From NCBI GenBank assembly GCA_047639315.1, contig JBLINQ010000003.1, positions 1-64,000 on the forward strand: DNA of 64,000 nt. The letters are read 5' to 3'. The notes beneath the pieces are model-generated. The model did not search any database and had not been told where the DNA came from. It worked only from the letters and a program-made list of their open reading frames with translations. Positions 17,244 to 25,760 of the stretch are shown here, piece by piece. Source of the stretch: S139-23 sp047639315 (GTDB lineage: Bacteria > Planctomycetota > GCA-002687715 > DRQF01). Position 1 is the first letter of the stretch. Each line of letters opens with the position of its first letter. A program made the translations under genes and the position numbers.

Positions 17244-17852
17244 CTAACGCTCGGCACCGAAGATGATCCGCCACATATTCACTCCGTTGATCAAGAAGTG
17301 AATGAAAATCGGGACCAAGATATTCCCTGTCACCATGAAGCCATATCCAAGGACTAACCCGGAACCGACGGCGAAAATGGTCCATGGGATGTAGGATTTG
17401 TGGCGCCCCATGTGAAGCATGCCGAACAAGATGCTCGTTGCAACAAGTCCTATGGTGGGCGACCCGCTAAGGCTGGCCAAGCTTGTTTGAATAGCGCCAC
17501 GGAAGAAGATTTCTTCGGCCACAGAGCTGTACAACGACAAGAAAAAGACACCGGTTCGAGTCAAATCGCCTAAGCGCGATCGAACCGCTCCTTCTAACAT
17601 GTCGAACACATTGGTTTTCCAACGCACCAAGCTGACAAGGAGAACAAGAACAATGCCGGTGGCAAAGGACCATGACAACTCGCGTCCGATGACAGCGAGT
17701 TCGGTCGTCCTCATCAGCTGAATATCGGATAGGTAGCACCAAGCAACACCAACCATGAGCACGATGAAATAGACCAGCGAGATTCCAACAATGAGTGGTG
17801 GAATATTCTCGGGCAGATCACCGTCAGTTTCGGCTGCTGGTCCTTCGTACAT
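17244..17852 (-). CDS. CPBP family intramembrane metalloprotease
   Basis: The start at 17852 is chosen because GGAG lies 6 nt upstream; ATG 17864 and TTG 17912 are also in frame. The 202-aa protein has about six hydrophobic helices and the three family motifs: AEEIFFRGA (EExxxR) near residue 118, FGMLHMG near 145, and IFIHFLINGVN near the C-terminus, supplying the Glu and His ligands. Relatives cleave prenylated proteins or peptides in the membrane, or process bacteriocins; the substrate is unknown. It precedes a degenerate ABC ATPase on the same strand and diverges from a beta-helix protein. Confidence 0.85.
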   Translation of the reverse strand: MYEGPAAETDGDLPENIPPLIVGISLVYFIVLMVGVAWCYLSDIQLMRTTELAVIGRELSWSFATGIVLVLLVSLVRWKTNVFDMLEGAVRSRLGDLTRTGVFFLSLYSSVAEEIFFRGAIQTSLASLSGSPTIGLVATSILFGMLHMGRHKSYIPWTIFAVGSGLVLGYGFMVTGNILVPIFIHFLINGVNMWRIIFGAER

Positions 17853-17956
17853 AAATTGCTCCATTCCGAAACTATCGGAGGAATGGATGGCCCCACTCAA
17901 ATTTCCTCTCAATCATGCCAGATTCCTCGCGGTAAAGGGAGGATCTATCACAATCA

Positions 17957-17984
17957 TGGACAGCCCTTCGCTTCACGGTAGAAT
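17957..17984 (+). promoter_or_regulatory. Promoter, probably leaderless, for the beta-helix gene
   Basis: TGGACA at 17957-17962, a 16-nt spacer and TAGAAT at 17979-17984 make a good vegetative promoter. The -10 ends 6 nt before the ATG at 17991 and no Shine-Dalgarno is present, so transcription should start at the start codon. Confidence 0.6.
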
Positions 17985-17990
17985 GCCCCC

Positions 17991-19157
17991 ATGCAATTTC
18001 ACGAAGCCAAAAAACTTGTTGAGCGCGGTCTCATTCTCCCGGCACCTGGTGCGGTTTACGTCAATAAGGATGTTGTTCTCGAGCGCCTTGCTCCGGGAGC
18101 GGTTCTTTACCCAGGAGCCCAGGTGAGCGGCTCGGCAACAACTCTGGCCCCCGGCTCAAAAGTAGGGACTGAGGGGCCTGCTCAAATACGGAATGTCGCC
18201 TTAGGGCGCGGTGCGAGCATTGCCAGTGGAACAGCAGAGAACTGCTGCCTACTGGACGGAGCTTCCCTTGGACCTAATAGTCACGTTCGCGCAGGTACTT
18301 TGTTGGAAGAATTTGCATCAACTGGCCACGCTGTTGGACTGAAGCAGACCATTCTGCTTAGTTTTGTAACTTTGGGCTCTCAAATTAACTTCTGTGATTG
18401 CTTGATGGCGGGCGGAACCTCCAGGAATGACCACAGTGAAGTTGGGAGCGGGTTCATTCACTTCAATTTCACGCCTTTCGGCGAAAGAGGCGACAAAGCA
18501 ACGGCATCGTTGTTTGGCGACGTTCAGCGGGGTGTCTTTTTGAAAGACGGGCGCATCTTCTTGGGAGGATGTGGCGGGGTCGTTGGGCCAGTGCAAGTCG
18601 ACTACGGCACGACCCTCGCTGCAGGAAGCGTCTATCGAAAAGACTATGGCCCAGGTCTCCTGGCCTATGGCGAAAAGACAATTGCTAAGTCTCGCTCATT
18701 TGATCCGCTTTTGGTGCGAGGGGTTGGGCGTCGCGTTGATCGTTGCCTCAACTATGTCGGGGAACTCCGAGCTCTCTATGCTTGGTACGAGCACGTTCGA
18801 CTCGCTGCGGCCTCAGATGACATAGATGCCCTCGTGATCAGATCAGGGATGGAGCGGATCACGGAAGGCATCAAGGAACGGGGTAAACAAATCGAACGTT
18901 TCCTTGGCGGCGCGAAGCCTGCCGACGACGACGCCCAGGCCGACATCGTGGCCTCCCAGGGGAAATGGAGTGCTCTTAAGGCAGGATTTGTCGTCAGCCC
19001 CGAAACGGCTTCCCATGAATCTCTCAGGCTTTCATTTCTGGACGCGAATAGCCCGGGAGAAGATCACGTCGCCTGGGTCCAATCTTTGAGCGCGGCTGAA
19101 ATAGAAAAAGGGCGAGCCTGGTTAACTGCTGTCGCACAACCAAGCTCGCCCTCGTGA
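17991..19157 (+). CDS. Left-handed beta-helix protein related to UDP-GlcNAc pyrophosphorylase / GlmU C-terminal domain
   Basis: A 388-aa cytosolic protein. Residues about 30-240 carry hexapeptide-like repeats rich in small residues (APGAVLYPGAQVSGSATTLAPGSKVG, then GRGASIASG, GPNSHVRAGTL), the sign of a trimeric left-handed beta helix. The N-terminus KKLVERGLILPAPGAVYVNKDV matches bacterial proteins often annotated as UDP-N-acetylglucosamine pyrophosphorylase, although the nucleotidyltransferase domain of GlmU is absent. The last 120 residues are helical. A sugar-nucleotide acyltransferase or pyrophosphorylase accessory role is possible but unproven. The preceding promoter suggests a leaderless message. 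Confidence 0.7.
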   Translation: MQFHEAKKLVERGLILPAPGAVYVNKDVVLERLAPGAVLYPGAQVSGSATTLAPGSKVGTEGPAQIRNVALGRGASIASGTAENCCLLDGASLGPNSHVRAGTLLEEFASTGHAVGLKQTILLSFVTLGSQINFCDCLMAGGTSRNDHSEVGSGFIHFNFTPFGERGDKATASLFGDVQRGVFLKDGRIFLGGCGGVVGPVQVDYGTTLAAGSVYRKDYGPGLLAYGEKTIAKSRSFDPLLVRGVGRRVDRCLNYVGELRALYAWYEHVRLAAASDDIDALVIRSGMERITEGIKERGKQIERFLGGAKPADDDAQADIVASQGKWSALKAGFVVSPETASHESLRLSFLDANSPGEDHVAWVQSLSAAEIEKGRAWLTAVAQPSSPS

Positions 19158-19171
19158 TTTCGGATTAGGAC

Positions 19172-20128
19172 CTAGCGTTCAATCCATTGCGTACCCGTGA
19201 TCTCAATGCGAGTTGTCGGGCGACCGTTGTTGCCGACTTTTGTCTGGCTCAACTTCCTCAAGACATCCAATCCACCAGTCAGCTTGCCAAAGACCGCTTG
19301 CTTGTTGTTCAACTCGGGTTGGTTGTGCAAGCAGATTGTGAACTGGCTACCGTGAGACATGCCGTTCGAGGTGGAACGCATCGAAACGGTTGAGCCGATG
19401 TGCAAGGCATCGCTGTATTCCATTGGCAGGTCATATCCCGGACCGCCAAGTCCCCAGGTATCTTCGTCCTTGTCTTTGTCTTTTGTGTTGGGACAACCGA
19501 CATCCATACGCCGGAAACTAAGGAGCTTGTGAAAGCTCGAGCCAATGTAGAAGCCACTTTTGACCAGCTTCTTGAAGTTGGCTGTCGTCTTTGGCGCAGC
19601 ATCGGTGTAGCAGTGGATCTCGAATGATCCGGTGCTTGTGTGAAAAATCGCTTTGCCGGTCGTGTCGATCACAGCGTGGGGTAACTTGACGACCTTGTAG
19701 CTCTTCCGCAGATCTAATTCGCTTTTGATGTCCATCAAAGCCTGGTCAACCATGCTTGGTTTGTTGGCAAAGATCTGACGGCAAAGACCGTGTTTTGGGA
19801 ACTTGCGCTTTAGATTTTCATTGTTGGTCTTGGCGTCTTCAAATCGATCGAGATTGAAGAGCAAGTTGCCGCGATAGAACAGCGCGAGGGGCTCGGCTGT
19901 GGTCTCAAGAATCTTGTTGCCAGAATTCTCTAGCTTAACCAGCAGTTCTCTTTCGTTCGGAGCTTTGGTGATCCGAATACGACCCCGCTGTGGGAATACG
20001 TTCTTGGGAAAGACTTTGTAGAGAGCATCCCAGCCTTCGCTATCTTTTTCGCTTTGAGCGAAAGAGATGTTCGTGGCGAACAGAGCAAGCAATCCGACCA
20101 TGAATGTTGTTGTTATCTTCTTGATCAT
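19172..20128 (-). CDS. Secreted cyclophilin-type peptidyl-prolyl isomerase
   Basis: The ATG at 20128 is chosen because AGGA lies 8 nt upstream and it gives a signal peptide (KKITTTFMVGLLALFATNISFA). In the 318-aa product residues about 40-130 are a helical N-terminal part. The cyclophilin domain follows from about 145: GSFEIHCYTDAAPKTTANF, then SGFYIGSSFHKLLSF, GSQFTICL and VFGKLTGGLDVL. The catalytic Arg of the usual FHR motif is Lys (FHK), and the next strand reads RRMDVGCPN instead of MCQGGD, followed by an acidic KDKDKDED loop, so isomerase activity may be reduced. It lies 12 nt after a SurA-like gene on the same strand; both are likely periplasmic folding factors. Confidence 0.88.
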   Translation of the reverse strand: MIKKITTTFMVGLLALFATNISFAQSEKDSEGWDALYKVFPKNVFPQRGRIRITKAPNERELLVKLENSGNKILETTAEPLALFYRGNLLFNLDRFEDAKTNNENLKRKFPKHGLCRQIFANKPSMVDQALMDIKSELDLRKSYKVVKLPHAVIDTTGKAIFHTSTGSFEIHCYTDAAPKTTANFKKLVKSGFYIGSSFHKLLSFRRMDVGCPNTKDKDKDEDTWGLGGPGYDLPMEYSDALHIGSTVSMRSTSNGMSHGSQFTICLHNQPELNNKQAVFGKLTGGLDVLRKLSQTKVGNNGRPTTRIEITGTQWIER

Positions 20129-20139
20129 TTTGTGTGTCC

Positions 20140-22026
20140 TCAATTCGTGGCCTTAAAGCCAAATTGTTCTTTTAGTTCTTCAAAGCGGAAGCGACGAGGG
20201 AAACGCGCCTGACTAATTTGTTGAACTTGGCCTCGGGCTTGAATCAGATCAACAGGTCCCATCGTGTTGAGCTCTGGGTCTCTCTTGTCGACGAGTCGCC
20301 CAATCATGTAGGAGCGTGTCAGGTGATCTTCAAGGATCATGCCGGTGACGCCGCCCTTCTCAAGGGCGCGAACTTGGTACGAGGCGCTCAAGAAAGCCAT
20401 GCGGCTCTCGTTCGGATCCTGGATGCTTGACCGATCTTCTCGACTCACAGAGAACTCGAAGTAAGGTGTCACCAGCATCTTGACCTTACGGCGCTTCACG
20501 ATCTCGGCGAAGATCTCTGGCAAGAGTGATTTGCGCAGCTTGTCTAGTGGCAAGCGAGTTCGACCTTTAGCCCGGGCTAACGCCCGCTTCTTGTCGTTCT
20601 CGTTGGCCAAGTTCATTTGAGCAATCTCTCGGTTTGCTGTTTCTTCAGCCTCTTTCTCGAGTCGAGCCTTTTCCGGCGCGATGAGTTCAGCAACTTTGGC
20701 ATTCATTTCCTCCAGGAGGTTCTTGGCTTCCTCCCGTGCTAACTCACTGGAACGAGCCTCCAGGTAGAAGTCGCGCACTTCATCAATCACGGTGTCGAGT
20801 TCTGGTAAGCGACTTTGCTCTTTTGCGCCTACGAAGTAGAAGAAGCGGCGGTCACCGACTACAGAGAGCTGTGTTGAAATTCTGCCCACGGGGGCGGCGA
20901 ACAATTGCGAGAATGCGGGAATGCCGAATTCTTTGAGTTCGGCCATGGCTCCGCGGCGGTCCATCTTGTCGATCTTGTGGTATGCAAGGTTGTACTTCTT
21001 GGCGATTTGTTCGAGATCAGCCTTGGCTCCGGCCTGGCGCGCCTCTTTATGGGCATCCACGATCAGATGTTGGAGCGTCAATTTCTTGTAGATCTCGTCT
21101 TTGACTAAAGAGAAAGGGCTCACGAGATCTTCGATTTTCGTGTCGGCCTTCACTTCCAAAAGGTGGCGCTGATCTGGTTTGATGGAGCCCATCATGCGCT
21201 TTTGGTTGGCTTTGAAATACGCGAGCGCTTGCTTGCGGGTGACTTTCTTTTCATTGCCCAAAGACGCTGTCATTTCCTTGGTGAAGTTGGCGGGGTCGAA
21301 ATAAACGATGCCGCCACTCACGTTGGCTGGTAGGCGATAACGAGCAGCGGCGCTGCGGTCATCCTTCCAGAACTGTGCGAGGACTTCTTTGCTGACACCC
21401 TTGTCGGCAAGTTGTTGAACGTAGTCTTTGTTTTGGAAACAAGCGTACTCGAAGCGATATTGGAGCTTTCTGATCTTGAATTGGTCGAAAGCATCACGCG
21501 TTGTCGTACGGTTCGAATTGAACAGCAGGTTCTTGAGGTGGTTAATCTTCAAGCGGCAAGTTTCATAATACTCGCCGGATTCCGGTGAGACGCCAATGGC
21601 GTTCCATCTGCGAATCAATCCCTGATAAACCGCAGGGTTGTCACGTTGCATGCGGTTCTCGAGTTCGATCGGCGGCACTTGGATGTCGAGAAAGTCAGCC
21701 CACGCATTGAGCAGGATGTGAACCCAGGCATCATCACTCCGAATCGGCCGGCGCGCTGATCCTTCCATTTGATTCAATAGCACCAAGAGATCGTAGTGCT
21801 CGCCTGCCGTCACTTTGATGGTTTCGCCATCAAGTTGATAGGTCCCGGCGATCGCCTCAGGGTCAGTGGGCTCTGGAATGTTCTTTATCAAAGCCCGTTT
21901 CGCTTCGTTGGCGTCGGTTTGTTCGCGTTCGGCTGGGGTCTGGCCCCAGGCGCCTACGGGAAGAGCGGCGGCCATAAGGGCCACTATAAGCGCGGGTAGC
22001 ATAAGTCGCTTCATCTGAGCTTTCAT
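20140..22026 (-). CDS. Periplasmic SurA/PpiD-like protein
   Basis: A 628-aa secreted protein with a signal peptide ending VGAWGQ. GAGGA lies 10 nt before the ATG. The body is helix-rich with the layout of SurA/PpiD chaperones: an N-terminal helical module (VLLNQMEG onward), a middle segment (SVVGDRRFFYFVGAKEQSRLPELDTVIDEVRDFYLEARS) that resembles the end of a parvulin domain and the following helix, and a long Lys/Glu/Ala helix near 440-490. I could not see a full parvulin active site, so catalytic activity is not claimed. The downstream cyclophilin, 12 nt away, supports an outer-membrane or periplasmic folding role. Confidence 0.68.
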   Translation of the reverse strand: MKAQMKRLMLPALIVALMAAALPVGAWGQTPAEREQTDANEAKRALIKNIPEPTDPEAIAGTYQLDGETIKVTAGEHYDLLVLLNQMEGSARRPIRSDDAWVHILLNAWADFLDIQVPPIELENRMQRDNPAVYQGLIRRWNAIGVSPESGEYYETCRLKINHLKNLLFNSNRTTTRDAFDQFKIRKLQYRFEYACFQNKDYVQQLADKGVSKEVLAQFWKDDRSAAARYRLPANVSGGIVYFDPANFTKEMTASLGNEKKVTRKQALAYFKANQKRMMGSIKPDQRHLLEVKADTKIEDLVSPFSLVKDEIYKKLTLQHLIVDAHKEARQAGAKADLEQIAKKYNLAYHKIDKMDRRGAMAELKEFGIPAFSQLFAAPVGRISTQLSVVGDRRFFYFVGAKEQSRLPELDTVIDEVRDFYLEARSSELAREEAKNLLEEMNAKVAELIAPEKARLEKEAEETANREIAQMNLANENDKKRALARAKGRTRLPLDKLRKSLLPEIFAEIVKRRKVKMLVTPYFEFSVSREDRSSIQDPNESRMAFLSASYQVRALEKGGVTGMILEDHLTRSYMIGRLVDKRDPELNTMGPVDLIQARGQVQQISQARFPRRFRFEELKEQFGFKATN

Positions 22027-22686
22027 TCGGTCAACATCCTCTATGTAGTCAAGGAGTACTGGGTCTTAGTCCAGGCTCTGTTCTGGAAAATCTGGTTTTC
22101 GCGGCCAAAATAGGCCCGACTGTTTGTGCTGCAGACGGCACCGCGAAAGGTCCAGATCCCACAAGTGTGAGATACCTTATCGTGGGTCGTCGCCGAAATC
22201 GACATTTGACGGGCGATCATTGATCCCGAATGACAGTTCTCGACCAAGCAGGGGTAAGTTCTTCAGCAAACAGGGCTCACAAATCACTATAGATTGTTAA
22301 CTTGGCTGCCCAGAATAGCCCCTCATGGTGAGCGGACCACCCTTGTGGCTATGTCTGAAGTGAATATCTCCCTCTGACACCGTCAGCGAGGAGATTCTGA
22401 CGTTTTTGTCGTCATTTGACCAACGCAGAAGATTTCATAACCGGAATTTTGCTGATCCTGGTATGCTTGTCGATTACCCGCTGAGTCCCGCGAATCAGTT
22501 TTCTCAAGGACCCCGCTCCAGTGAATTTTGGAGTTCGGCAGCGAAAATTGCTCGCCTGAAAACGTCTGACGACGTACTGAAGGTCGAGTACCGCGACTTT
22601 TTTTTGCGCCCGTATATGAATGAAAATCGTCCTCTCGTGACTGCCGACCATGGTGTCGATAGTTACGTAGACCAGACTATATAAAG

Positions 22687-22780
22687 GTTTACCTAGTCCA
22701 CGGCTTTCCACTTTCTCAGTTGACCGGGTAGACTTCTTCGACGGCACCGAGCCCCTTCTCTCGGTGCCGTCACTTTTTTT
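22687..22780 (+). ncRNA. Candidate small RNA ending at a strong intrinsic terminator
   Basis: A TATATA/TATAAA box at 22678-22685 would start a transcript at about 22690. It would end about 90 nt later at a perfect 12-bp hairpin with seven T. The -35 region is poor. No open frame with a ribosome site fits inside, and I recognise no known RNA family (not tmRNA, RNase P, SRP or 6S by sight). Confidence 0.4.
22740..22780 (+). terminator. Strong rho-independent terminator
   Basis: GACGGCACCGAG pairs perfectly with CTCGGTGCCGTC across an 8-nt loop. CA... then T7 follows at 22774-22780. The U-tract is on the plus strand, so it ends a rightward transcript upstream of the MglA operon. Confidence 0.85.
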
Positions 22781-22862
22781 CCCTCGATGAAACTTTATTC
22801 AGGCCCTACCGAATTTCAGGATCAGCCGCCGACTTCCGATATATGGCGTAGGACTCCCAAGT

Positions 22863-24044
22863 ATGGTCTTGGAGTCACGCGGTAGTTGGTTCGGGAGCAA
22901 CGAGGTCATGATTCGAATTCTCAAGCGGATGCGAAACCATTCACGCCTAGGAAGTCTCAGGCGTAGAGCAGAGGTGGACCCGCTGCCACGATCCTATGTC
23001 GAGTTGTGCCGAGCACACTTGAGCCACGGTAATGTCTCCAGTGCATTAGACGCCGCCCGGGTCGGCCTGGACAAGTTTCCACACAGTGAAGATCTGAGAG
23101 ATTTGATGCGCCACTCTTGGCGCCAGACCAAATCGAAGGAGATCGACAATCTCCGCCGTGTGCTGCAAGAGACATCGGAGTCCAAACCCTTCGGCGAACT
23201 CATCGAGATCTATCTGGAATGCGAAGAATACGATGAAGCCCTCGTGGTCGCTGAAGAGTTGACCCGTCGGCGACCTGACGTTCCCGATGGTCAGGCTATG
23301 ATGGCCGATATCTTGCTTCGCCGATTCTATAAAGATCATGTGGCAAGCGACGCGAAACGCTCGATCGCGCTCTTGTTGAGAGTGCTCGAATCTGAAGAAT
23401 CCAACTTTCAGGCCAACTTCTTGTTGGCTCAAATCTACCGCTACATTGGGGCGATCTCGAAGTCACTGTTCCACCTTTACCGAGCACTTGATGTCGAGCC
23501 AGAACACGAAGAAGCGCGTCGCCTCTATGACCACCTGATAAACCTTCCTCTTGAAAAAGATGGGGAAAACGAACTGCTGCGGCAGGTCGAAGAGAATGAA
23601 GCATCTCTCATCAGTGGTAACGGCGCTGCGAAGCGTAAAGACGGAACCATTTCGACAACCAGGAAGTCAGCCTTGATCCAGGATCTTGGTCGCTTCAGTC
23701 AATTGAATAGCGTGACACGCGCAGCCTTCTTGAGCGACGAATTCGTGATTATCGCCAAGACCGGTGATTGCCGCGAACTTGGCAATGACGAAGAAGACGA
23801 CCTTTGCGAGATGGCCAGGATATTCCGCTCGGCAGCAGCGATCAGCGCCAAGCGGATGGGCATCGGTGCTTTTCAAACATCGATCCTTTCGGCAGGGAAG
23901 AAGAGCCTTCAGTTCCATGCCGTCGGCCGGACCGTTTTATTAGTCGAATCAGATGATCCCACTCGAAGCGACGTGATCAAACAAGAATGCGTTGATTTTG
24001 TCGCCTCGTGCATGAGGATTTCCCGGGAGTTGACTCATGCGTGA
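22863..24044 (+). CDS. TPR protein with C-terminal Roadblock-like domain
   Basis: A 393-aa cytosolic protein; the start could also be ATG 22908, which has GGGAG 10 nt upstream. Residues about 45-235 are TPR-like helices (YVELCRAHLSHGNVSSALDAAR, EIYLECEEYDEALVVAEEL, FLLAQIYRYIGAISKSLFHLYRALDVEPEHEEA). After an acidic linker, residues about 270-390 look like a Roadblock/LC7 domain (KSALIQDLGRFSQLNSVTRAAFLSDEFVIIAKTGD, later AISAKRMGIGAF and TVLLVESDD). It overlaps the next Roadblock gene by 8 nt and so is the first gene of the MglA operon. A scaffold that binds MglA or the other Roadblock proteins is the likely role. Confidence 0.75.
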   Translation: MVLESRGSWFGSNEVMIRILKRMRNHSRLGSLRRRAEVDPLPRSYVELCRAHLSHGNVSSALDAARVGLDKFPHSEDLRDLMRHSWRQTKSKEIDNLRRVLQETSESKPFGELIEIYLECEEYDEALVVAEELTRRRPDVPDGQAMMADILLRRFYKDHVASDAKRSIALLLRVLESEESNFQANFLLAQIYRYIGAISKSLFHLYRALDVEPEHEEARRLYDHLINLPLEKDGENELLRQVEENEASLISGNGAAKRKDGTISTTRKSALIQDLGRFSQLNSVTRAAFLSDEFVIIAKTGDCRELGNDEEDDLCEMARIFRSAAAISAKRMGIGAFQTSILSAGKKSLQFHAVGRTVLLVESDDPTRSDVIKQECVDFVASCMRISRELTHA

Positions 24045-24390
24045 AGTACTTCAGAAACTCAATACGCTCGCAGGGATCAAGGGTAGCTTGGTCGTGACAT
24101 CTGACGGCATTGTCGTCACCAGTGAACTCTCCAACGAACTCGACGAGGATACGACGGCCGCACTTGTTGGCAACGTTGTGACTCAAACGATTCGCATGTT
24201 GGAAATTGGCAAATACGACGACATGGACCGCATGGTGCTAACTGCATCCCGGGGCAAGATCGTCATTGAGAACTTAGGCAACTGCCATCTCGTGGTTGTC
24301 ACAAATCAATTCATCAACATTGATTTGACTTTACTTGAAATAACCAGCGCCGCTTCGAAGCTCAGAGGGCTTGGCAAATTGACAGTTTGA
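24037..24390 (+). CDS. Roadblock/LC7 protein, MglB-like
   Basis: A 117-aa single-domain protein: LQKLNTLAGIKGSLVVTSDGIVV is the opening helix-strand of Roadblock/LC7 proteins, followed by AALVGNVVTQTIRMLEIG and the closing helix ITSAASKLRGLGKL. In Myxococcus and Thermus the Roadblock protein MglB dimerises and acts on the GTPase MglA as a GAP and exchange factor. Here the mglA-type gene starts 58 nt downstream, so an MglB role is the natural prediction. Its start overlaps the TPR-Roadblock gene by 8 nt. Confidence 0.88.
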   Translation: MREVLQKLNTLAGIKGSLVVTSDGIVVTSELSNELDEDTTAALVGNVVTQTIRMLEIGKYDDMDRMVLTASRGKIVIENLGNCHLVVVTNQFINIDLTLLEITSAASKLRGLGKLTV

Positions 24391-24448
24391 CTGTCTTTCA
24401 ATGACCGGCCCGCTGGCCCAGTAAATTATAGAAACGAGGACCAAGACG

Positions 24449-25732
24449 ATGGTTCAACTAAATTTGGCTCTGCGCGAGATTAACTGCAAAGTTGTTTACT
24501 TTGGGTGTGGTCTTGGCGGAAAAACGACAAACCTCGAAATCGTGCACCAAAAGGCTGCTCCGGACAGTCGGGGTGATTTGACGTCCATTGCAACCGAATC
24601 CGATCGGACTCTGTTCTTTGACTTCATGCCTCTGGACTTAGGCGAAGTCAGCGGCATGCGGATCAAGTTTCAGTTGTATACTGTTCCTGGACAGGTTTAC
24701 TACAACTCGACACGAAAACTCGTGCTCCGAGGAGCTGACGGCGTCATCTTTATTGCCGACTCTCAAGCATCCAAACTCGAAGAGAATATTGAGTCGATCG
24801 ACAATCTCGAAGAGTGCTTGAAGGAACAAGGTCGGTCACTTGACGAAATGCCGCATGTCATCCAGTTTAACAAACGCGATCTTGATGACGTTCTGACGAT
24901 GGACGAGTTAGAGAGACAACTCAATCGTTATGGTGCCACATGTAATGGTGCGACGGCATCAACTGGCGAAGGAGTCTTAGAGACCTTCAAGGCACTGGCA
25001 GCTATGATGCTGGACAAGATCAAGGCGATGTCGACGGAAAGTAGCGCCAAGATTGGCAATGCAACGTCGTCCATGGCCAGTGTTAAACCTAATCCTGCCC
25101 CGACGAAAGAGGAGAGGGATTCTCAAAGGCTGCAAGGCGGAATTGCCTCGACTCCAGAGAAGCCGCAACGGCAAGTTCAGTTAGGCAACAAACCAACCAC
25201 AACCACGACGGGCCAGGTTGCTCGCCCAGCGGGGTTTGAATCGAATACGTTTTCGACACCACCTCAGACCGCTCCTGCTGACAGGCCATTGCCGGCTATG
25301 CGGCCAGCGGCTCATGCATCGGTGCCTCCGGAACCAATGGTAAAGCCCAGTCCCGTAGAGGCGCCGTCTCTTGATTCATTGCGAATGACAAGCACCTCAT
25401 CCGCGCCTGCGCAGCAGGCACAAGCCATGGCGCCGGAGCCCAGCCAGAATGCTGTCTCGACGATTACGGAAGTCGAAACAAAACCAGATCCTATGGAAGT
25501 GATTTCGGAGCCCAAGGTGAGACCCTCGGTACGAGAGTCCCGGCCTTCTCCGGCGCCTCGCCGTGTCCGACCAGGTTCCACACAAGGAGCCATCGAGGTC
25601 TTGGGCGCAGGGCTCATGATTTCCTCGTCCTCGCGTCGGCGCCGTAACGGCAATGGCAAGCTCTATTGGGTGCTGGGATTCCTGCTCCTTGGTGCTTCCG
25701 CTGCAACGGCTTGGCACTTCTTCCTTAGATAA
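24449..25732 (+). CDS. mglA: MglA-type small GTPase with long disordered tail and C-terminal membrane anchor
   Basis: GAGGA lies 8 nt before the ATG. Residues 1-195 are a complete MglA GTPase: P-loop GCGLGGKTTN near residue 19, TLFFDFMPL, switch-II TVPGQVYYNSTRKL, FIADSQ, and the guanine motif NKRDLD near 147. Classical MglA ends here at about 195 residues. This protein continues for about 230 residues: a Pro/Ser/Thr/Ala-rich, probably disordered segment, an Arg-rich stretch (SSSRRRRNGNGK), and one final hydrophobic helix (about 406-424, YWVLGFLLLGASAATAWHF). The basic residues before the helix predict a cytosolic GTPase tail-anchored in the membrane. Two Roadblock genes flank it, and a third Roadblock-containing gene heads the operon. 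Confidence 0.92.
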   Translation: MVQLNLALREINCKVVYFGCGLGGKTTNLEIVHQKAAPDSRGDLTSIATESDRTLFFDFMPLDLGEVSGMRIKFQLYTVPGQVYYNSTRKLVLRGADGVIFIADSQASKLEENIESIDNLEECLKEQGRSLDEMPHVIQFNKRDLDDVLTMDELERQLNRYGATCNGATASTGEGVLETFKALAAMMLDKIKAMSTESSAKIGNATSSMASVKPNPAPTKEERDSQRLQGGIASTPEKPQRQVQLGNKPTTTTTGQVARPAGFESNTFSTPPQTAPADRPLPAMRPAAHASVPPEPMVKPSPVEAPSLDSLRMTSTSSAPAQQAQAMAPEPSQNAVSTITEVETKPDPMEVISEPKVRPSVRESRPSPAPRRVRPGSTQGAIEVLGAGLMISSSSRRRRNGNGKLYWVLGFLLLGASAATAWHFFLR

Positions 25733-25760
25733 GACCGCGTTCCCGAAAGGACTGATACCG

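Larger units (their letters stand above)
22027..22862 (+). other. 836-nt gene-free region with two terminator-like hairpins
   Basis: No convincing protein gene lies here. The region separates the SurA-like gene (minus) from the Roadblock/MglA operon (plus). Two plus-strand terminator-like hairpins occur: a weak one at about 22388-22407 (CGTCAG/CTGACG then TTTTT) and a strong one at 22740-22780. Neither has a plus-strand protein gene to serve, so one or two small RNAs are suspected. At 22315-22352 short stems (ATAG/CTAT enclosing CTCA-TGG-TGAG and CCAC-CCTT-GTGG) could make a three-way junction, but 4-bp stems also arise by chance. Confidence 0.5.

Noticed and set aside
22406..22684. Open frame of 92 codons on the plus strand in the large intergenic region
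   Set aside because: No ribosome site, no recognisable domain, and the opposite strand is equally open. The terminator does not follow it closely.
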